Part shown: positions 5,325 to 7,136 of the stretch, one piece after another
How positions within the stretch are numbered: position 1 is the first letter of the stretch
How the letters are laid out: each line of letters begins with the position of its first letter
Assembly (NCBI GenBank): GCA_028871595.1
Contig: JAGWMT010000164.1
Location: forward strand, 1-7,136
DNA: 7,136 nucleotides
Direction: 5' to 3'
Source of the DNA: Elusimicrobiota bacterium
Lineage (GTDB): Bacteria; Elusimicrobiota; Elusimicrobia; UBA1565; UBA9628
Made by a program: the position numbers and the translations under genes
The notes under the pieces: model-generated
Told to the model about the DNA's origin: nothing
Database searches by the model: none
What the model saw: only the letters and a program-made list of their open reading frames with translations

Positions 5325-6572
5325 TCAGCCCTTGGCGGCGTCGAAGGCCAGCCGCAAGGCGGCCGTGACGGCGCGCGAACGCACCGCTTCCCTTGGACCG
5401 TTGATCTCCAGGCGCCGCGAGGAAACGGCGCGGCCGGGCCCGGATACGGCGACGTACACCAGGCCGACCGGCTTGTCCTTGGTTCCCCCGCCCGGGCCGG
5501 CGACGCCGGTGATGGACACGCCGATGTCGGTGCGAAGGGCACGGCGCGCGTTCGCGGCCATGGCCGCGGCGCATTCGGCCGACACGGCGCCATGCCGAGC
5601 GAGAAGGGAAGCCGGCACGCCGAGCGCCCGCCGTTTGATTTCGTTCGCGTAAGCGATGATTCCGCCGTAAAACCAGGCCGAGGAGCCGGGCACCGTCGTG
5701 ATCCTTCCCCCGAGTAGGCCGCCGGTACACGACTCGGCCACGGACAAAGTCAAACCCCGCCTTTTGAGGCGCGCCCCGAGCGCGTACTCCAACGTTTCAT
5801 CCGCTTCACCATGTGCATACGTTCCCACCGCGGCGAGGATCTCCCGGCGGAGCGTCGCGCGCGAAGCGCGCGCCGCCGCGGCGGAGGTCTCGAACGACAC
5901 GGCATGAAACGACACTTCCCCGCCGGACGCCAGGATGGTGAAGCGCGCCTTGGGCCAGCGCGCCCGGACCGGATCCAATTTCTCGTCTGCCGTCGATTCC
6001 GGGACGCCCGACAATCTGACCGAGAACGAGGCGGGATAGATGCCGCGCGCGTGATCGCGGATCAGGCGCGGCAGAACGAACCGATCGAACATCGGATACA
6101 TCTCGGTGGGCGGTCCCGGAAGGAGCACCAAGGTCTTTCCATGGAAACGCACGCGCTGTCCCGGTGCGGAGCCGTTGGGGTTGGGTAATACCTCGGCCCC
6201 GGCGATCACCATGGCCTGGCGCTTGTTCTCCTCCGGCACCTTCATCTTATAGCGGGCAAAACGTTTGAGGATCTCGTTCCAGAGCTTGGGCTGGAAAGCA
6301 AGGCCACGGGAGAGCGCTTTCGCCGCGGCTTCGCGGGAGACGTCGTCAAACGTCGGCCCTAGGCCGCCGGAAACGATGACGACGTCCGCGGCGGCTAATG
6401 AACGTTTGAACGCCGCGGCGATCAGCGGCACCTCATCGGGGACCGACGACTCCCCCACCATGTCGAAGCCCGCGCGGCGCAGGCTCACGGATAGCCACGC
6501 TTGATGGGTGTTGACCTGTCCGGCCAGCAGTTCGCTGCCGACGCAGACCAGCGCGGCGCGCGGAACCTTCAC
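5325..6572 (-). CDS. cinA: CinA: MoCF-like domain fused to nicotinamide-nucleotide amidase (PncC), 415 aa
   Basis: The N-terminal half (~1-170) is a molybdopterin-binding/MoaB-like domain (COG1058), seen in VGSELLAGQVNTHQAWL, VSGGLGPTFDDVSREA and LLPGPPTEMYPMF. In studied homologues this half acts as a pyridine-nucleotide pyrophosphatase. The C-terminal half (~255-415) is the amidase that deaminates nicotinamide mononucleotide to nicotinate mononucleotide in NAD salvage. It shows VAESCTGGLLGGRIT with the catalytic Ser281, YANEIKRRALGV with Tyr308 and Lys313 as likely partners, and SITGVAGPGGGTKDKPVGLVYVA. Length and domain order are normal for full-length CinA. The start is GTG at 6572, 4 nt after the DUF3467 stop, with no clear Shine-Dalgarno, which suggests translational coupling. 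In some bacteria cinA is linked to competence or recA; no recA is visible here. Confidence 0.95.
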   Translation of the reverse strand: MKVPRAALVCVGSELLAGQVNTHQAWLSVSLRRAGFDMVGESSVPDEVPLIAAAFKRSLAAADVVIVSGGLGPTFDDVSREAAAKALSRGLAFQPKLWNEILKRFARYKMKVPEENKRQAMVIAGAEVLPNPNGSAPGQRVRFHGKTLVLLPGPPTEMYPMFDRFVLPRLIRDHARGIYPASFSVRLSGVPESTADEKLDPVRARWPKARFTILASGGEVSFHAVSFETSAAAARASRATLRREILAAVGTYAHGEADETLEYALGARLKRRGLTLSVAESCTGGLLGGRITTVPGSSAWFYGGIIAYANEIKRRALGVPASLLARHGAVSAECAAAMAANARRALRTDIGVSITGVAGPGGGTKDKPVGLVYVAVSGPGRAVSSRRLEINGPREAVRSRAVTAALRLAFDAAKG

Positions 6573-6576
6573 CGGC

Positions 6577-6873
6577 TTACTGGTAGACCGCCGGCGCGCC
6601 GGGCGCCGGCGCCTGGCCCGCGTTGATCGTCCCGAAGCGGGCCTCGTATTTGGCGATGTTGTCCTGCAGGGCGGCCAGGAAGCGCTTCGCGTGCACCGGC
6701 GACGTGACGATGCGTGTCAGCACCTTGGTCTTCGGCGTCTGGGGCTGGAGAAAAAGGAAGTCGATCAACAGTTCGGTCTCGCTGTGCGTGATCAGCGCCA
6801 GGTTCGTGTACGTCCCCCGCGCGACGTTCTCGTCGATCTCGATCTGCAGCTGCTGCTGGGGATTCTGTTCCAT
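6577..6873 (-). CDS. DUF3467 family protein, 98 aa
   Basis: A small soluble protein of unknown function matching the DUF3467 pattern. The core IEIDENVARGTYTNLALITHSETELLIDFLFLQPQTPKTKVLTRIVTSPVHAKRFLAALQ (in segments) ends in DNIAKYEARFG. No signal peptide or membrane segment is visible. The N-terminus is Gln-rich (MEQNPQQQLQ) and the C-terminus is Ala/Pro-rich. I chose ATG 6873 because AGGAGAGG (6883-6890) lies 9 nt upstream; an in-frame TTG at 6897 would add eight residues that merely translate this ribosome-binding site. It follows the alcohol dehydrogenase stop by 20 nt and precedes cinA by 4 nt, so the three are probably co-transcribed. No biochemical role can be read from the sequence. 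Confidence 0.88.
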   Translation of the reverse strand: MEQNPQQQLQIEIDENVARGTYTNLALITHSETELLIDFLFLQPQTPKTKVLTRIVTSPVHAKRFLAALQDNIAKYEARFGTINAGQAPAPGAPAVYQ

Positions 6874-6893
6874 GGGAAGCGTCCTCTCCTTCT

Positions 6894-7136
6894 TCAAAGG
6901 GTTTTCGCGTCGATGGAGAAGCGATAGCGCACGTCGCTCTTGAGCATGCGCTCGTAAGCGGCGTTGATGTCCTTGGCGGCGATGACTTCCACGTCGGCCA
7001 GCACCTTCTTCTTCGCGCAGAAGTCCAGCATCTCCTGGGTTTCGGCGATGCCGCCGATCAAAGAGCCCTCGATCGCGCGGCGGCCGACGATCAGCGGAAA
7101 GGAGCCGACGGCGTGCGGCTCCGGCGAGGCGCCGAC
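6894..7136 (-). CDS. Zinc-dependent alcohol dehydrogenase, C-terminal 80 residues (5' part outside window)
   Basis: The frame is open from the window edge to TGA at 6894-6896. The fragment reads FPLIVGRRAIEGSLIGG, then IAETQEMLDFCAKKKVLADV, then INAAYERMLKSDVRYRFSID. This is the C-terminal end of the cinnamyl-alcohol-dehydrogenase-like branch of medium-chain zinc dehydrogenases (YahK/AdhC type), which reduce aldehydes, usually with NADPH. The GSLIGG segment follows the Rossmann domain, and the KYRF-like VRYRFSID end is characteristic. Zinc ligands and the nucleotide-binding GxGxxG lie outside the window, so cofactor and activity cannot be confirmed. It is upstream of DUF3467 by 20 nt. Confidence 0.88.
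   Translation of the reverse strand, partial: VGASPEPHAVGSFPLIVGRRAIEGSLIGGIAETQEMLDFCAKKKVLADVEVIAAKDINAAYERMLKSDVRYRFSIDAKTL

Noticed and set aside
5320..5331. GGGC-TTCA-GCCC hairpin at the cinA stop codon as a terminator
   Set aside because: Only a 4-bp stem and no T-run follows.
6874..6897. TTG at 6897 as the DUF3467 start
   Set aside because: The added codons are the Shine-Dalgarno region itself, and ATG 6873 has ideal spacing from it.

Overview
This is a GC-rich bacterial chromosomal segment in which every recognisable gene lies on the minus strand. It reads as an ordinary housekeeping region. I see no phage or insertion-sequence gene, CRISPR array, rRNA or tRNA. The genes are bacterial (FtsK, S15, PNPase, AccB, CinA). 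The closest family matches I can recall do not point to one well-studied phylum. A divergent Gram-negative lineage such as Elusimicrobiota would fit the base composition and the DUF3467 gene, but that is a low-confidence guess.

In transcription order (right to left) the layout is: (1) 7136-5325, the 3' end of a zinc alcohol dehydrogenase gene, a DUF3467 gene and cinA, spaced 20 and 4 nt apart and probably one operon. (2) 5324-5199, a 126-nt gap holding a perfect 18-bp palindrome and a good sigma70-type promoter that fires almost at the rpsO start codon. (3) 5198-1478, rpsO, pnp, accB and a 1-Cys peroxiredoxin gene, with gaps of 2, 18 and 29 nt, closed by a strong intrinsic terminator at 1400-1439. 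(4) 1399-1219, a regulatory gap with a second 18-bp palindrome, an inverted repeat and a TATAAT box. (5) 1218-1, the first 406 codons of ftsK, which runs off the window.

Functionally, the central operon joins translation (S15), RNA turnover (PNPase), fatty-acid synthesis (biotin carrier of acetyl-CoA carboxylase) and peroxide detoxification. The upstream operon joins an oxidoreductase that probably uses NADP(H) to CinA, whose C-terminal domain recycles damaged or spent pyridine nucleotides. FtsK couples DNA translocation to division.

The most interesting non-coding signals are the two perfect palindromes. They share the outer arms ACTGT-N8-ACAGT, they occur only in the two main intergenic gaps, and their spacing (CTGT-N8-ACAG) is that of the gammaproteobacterial LexA box. 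The second is the likely near-leaderless rpsO-pnp transcript. No new multi-gene system is evident.
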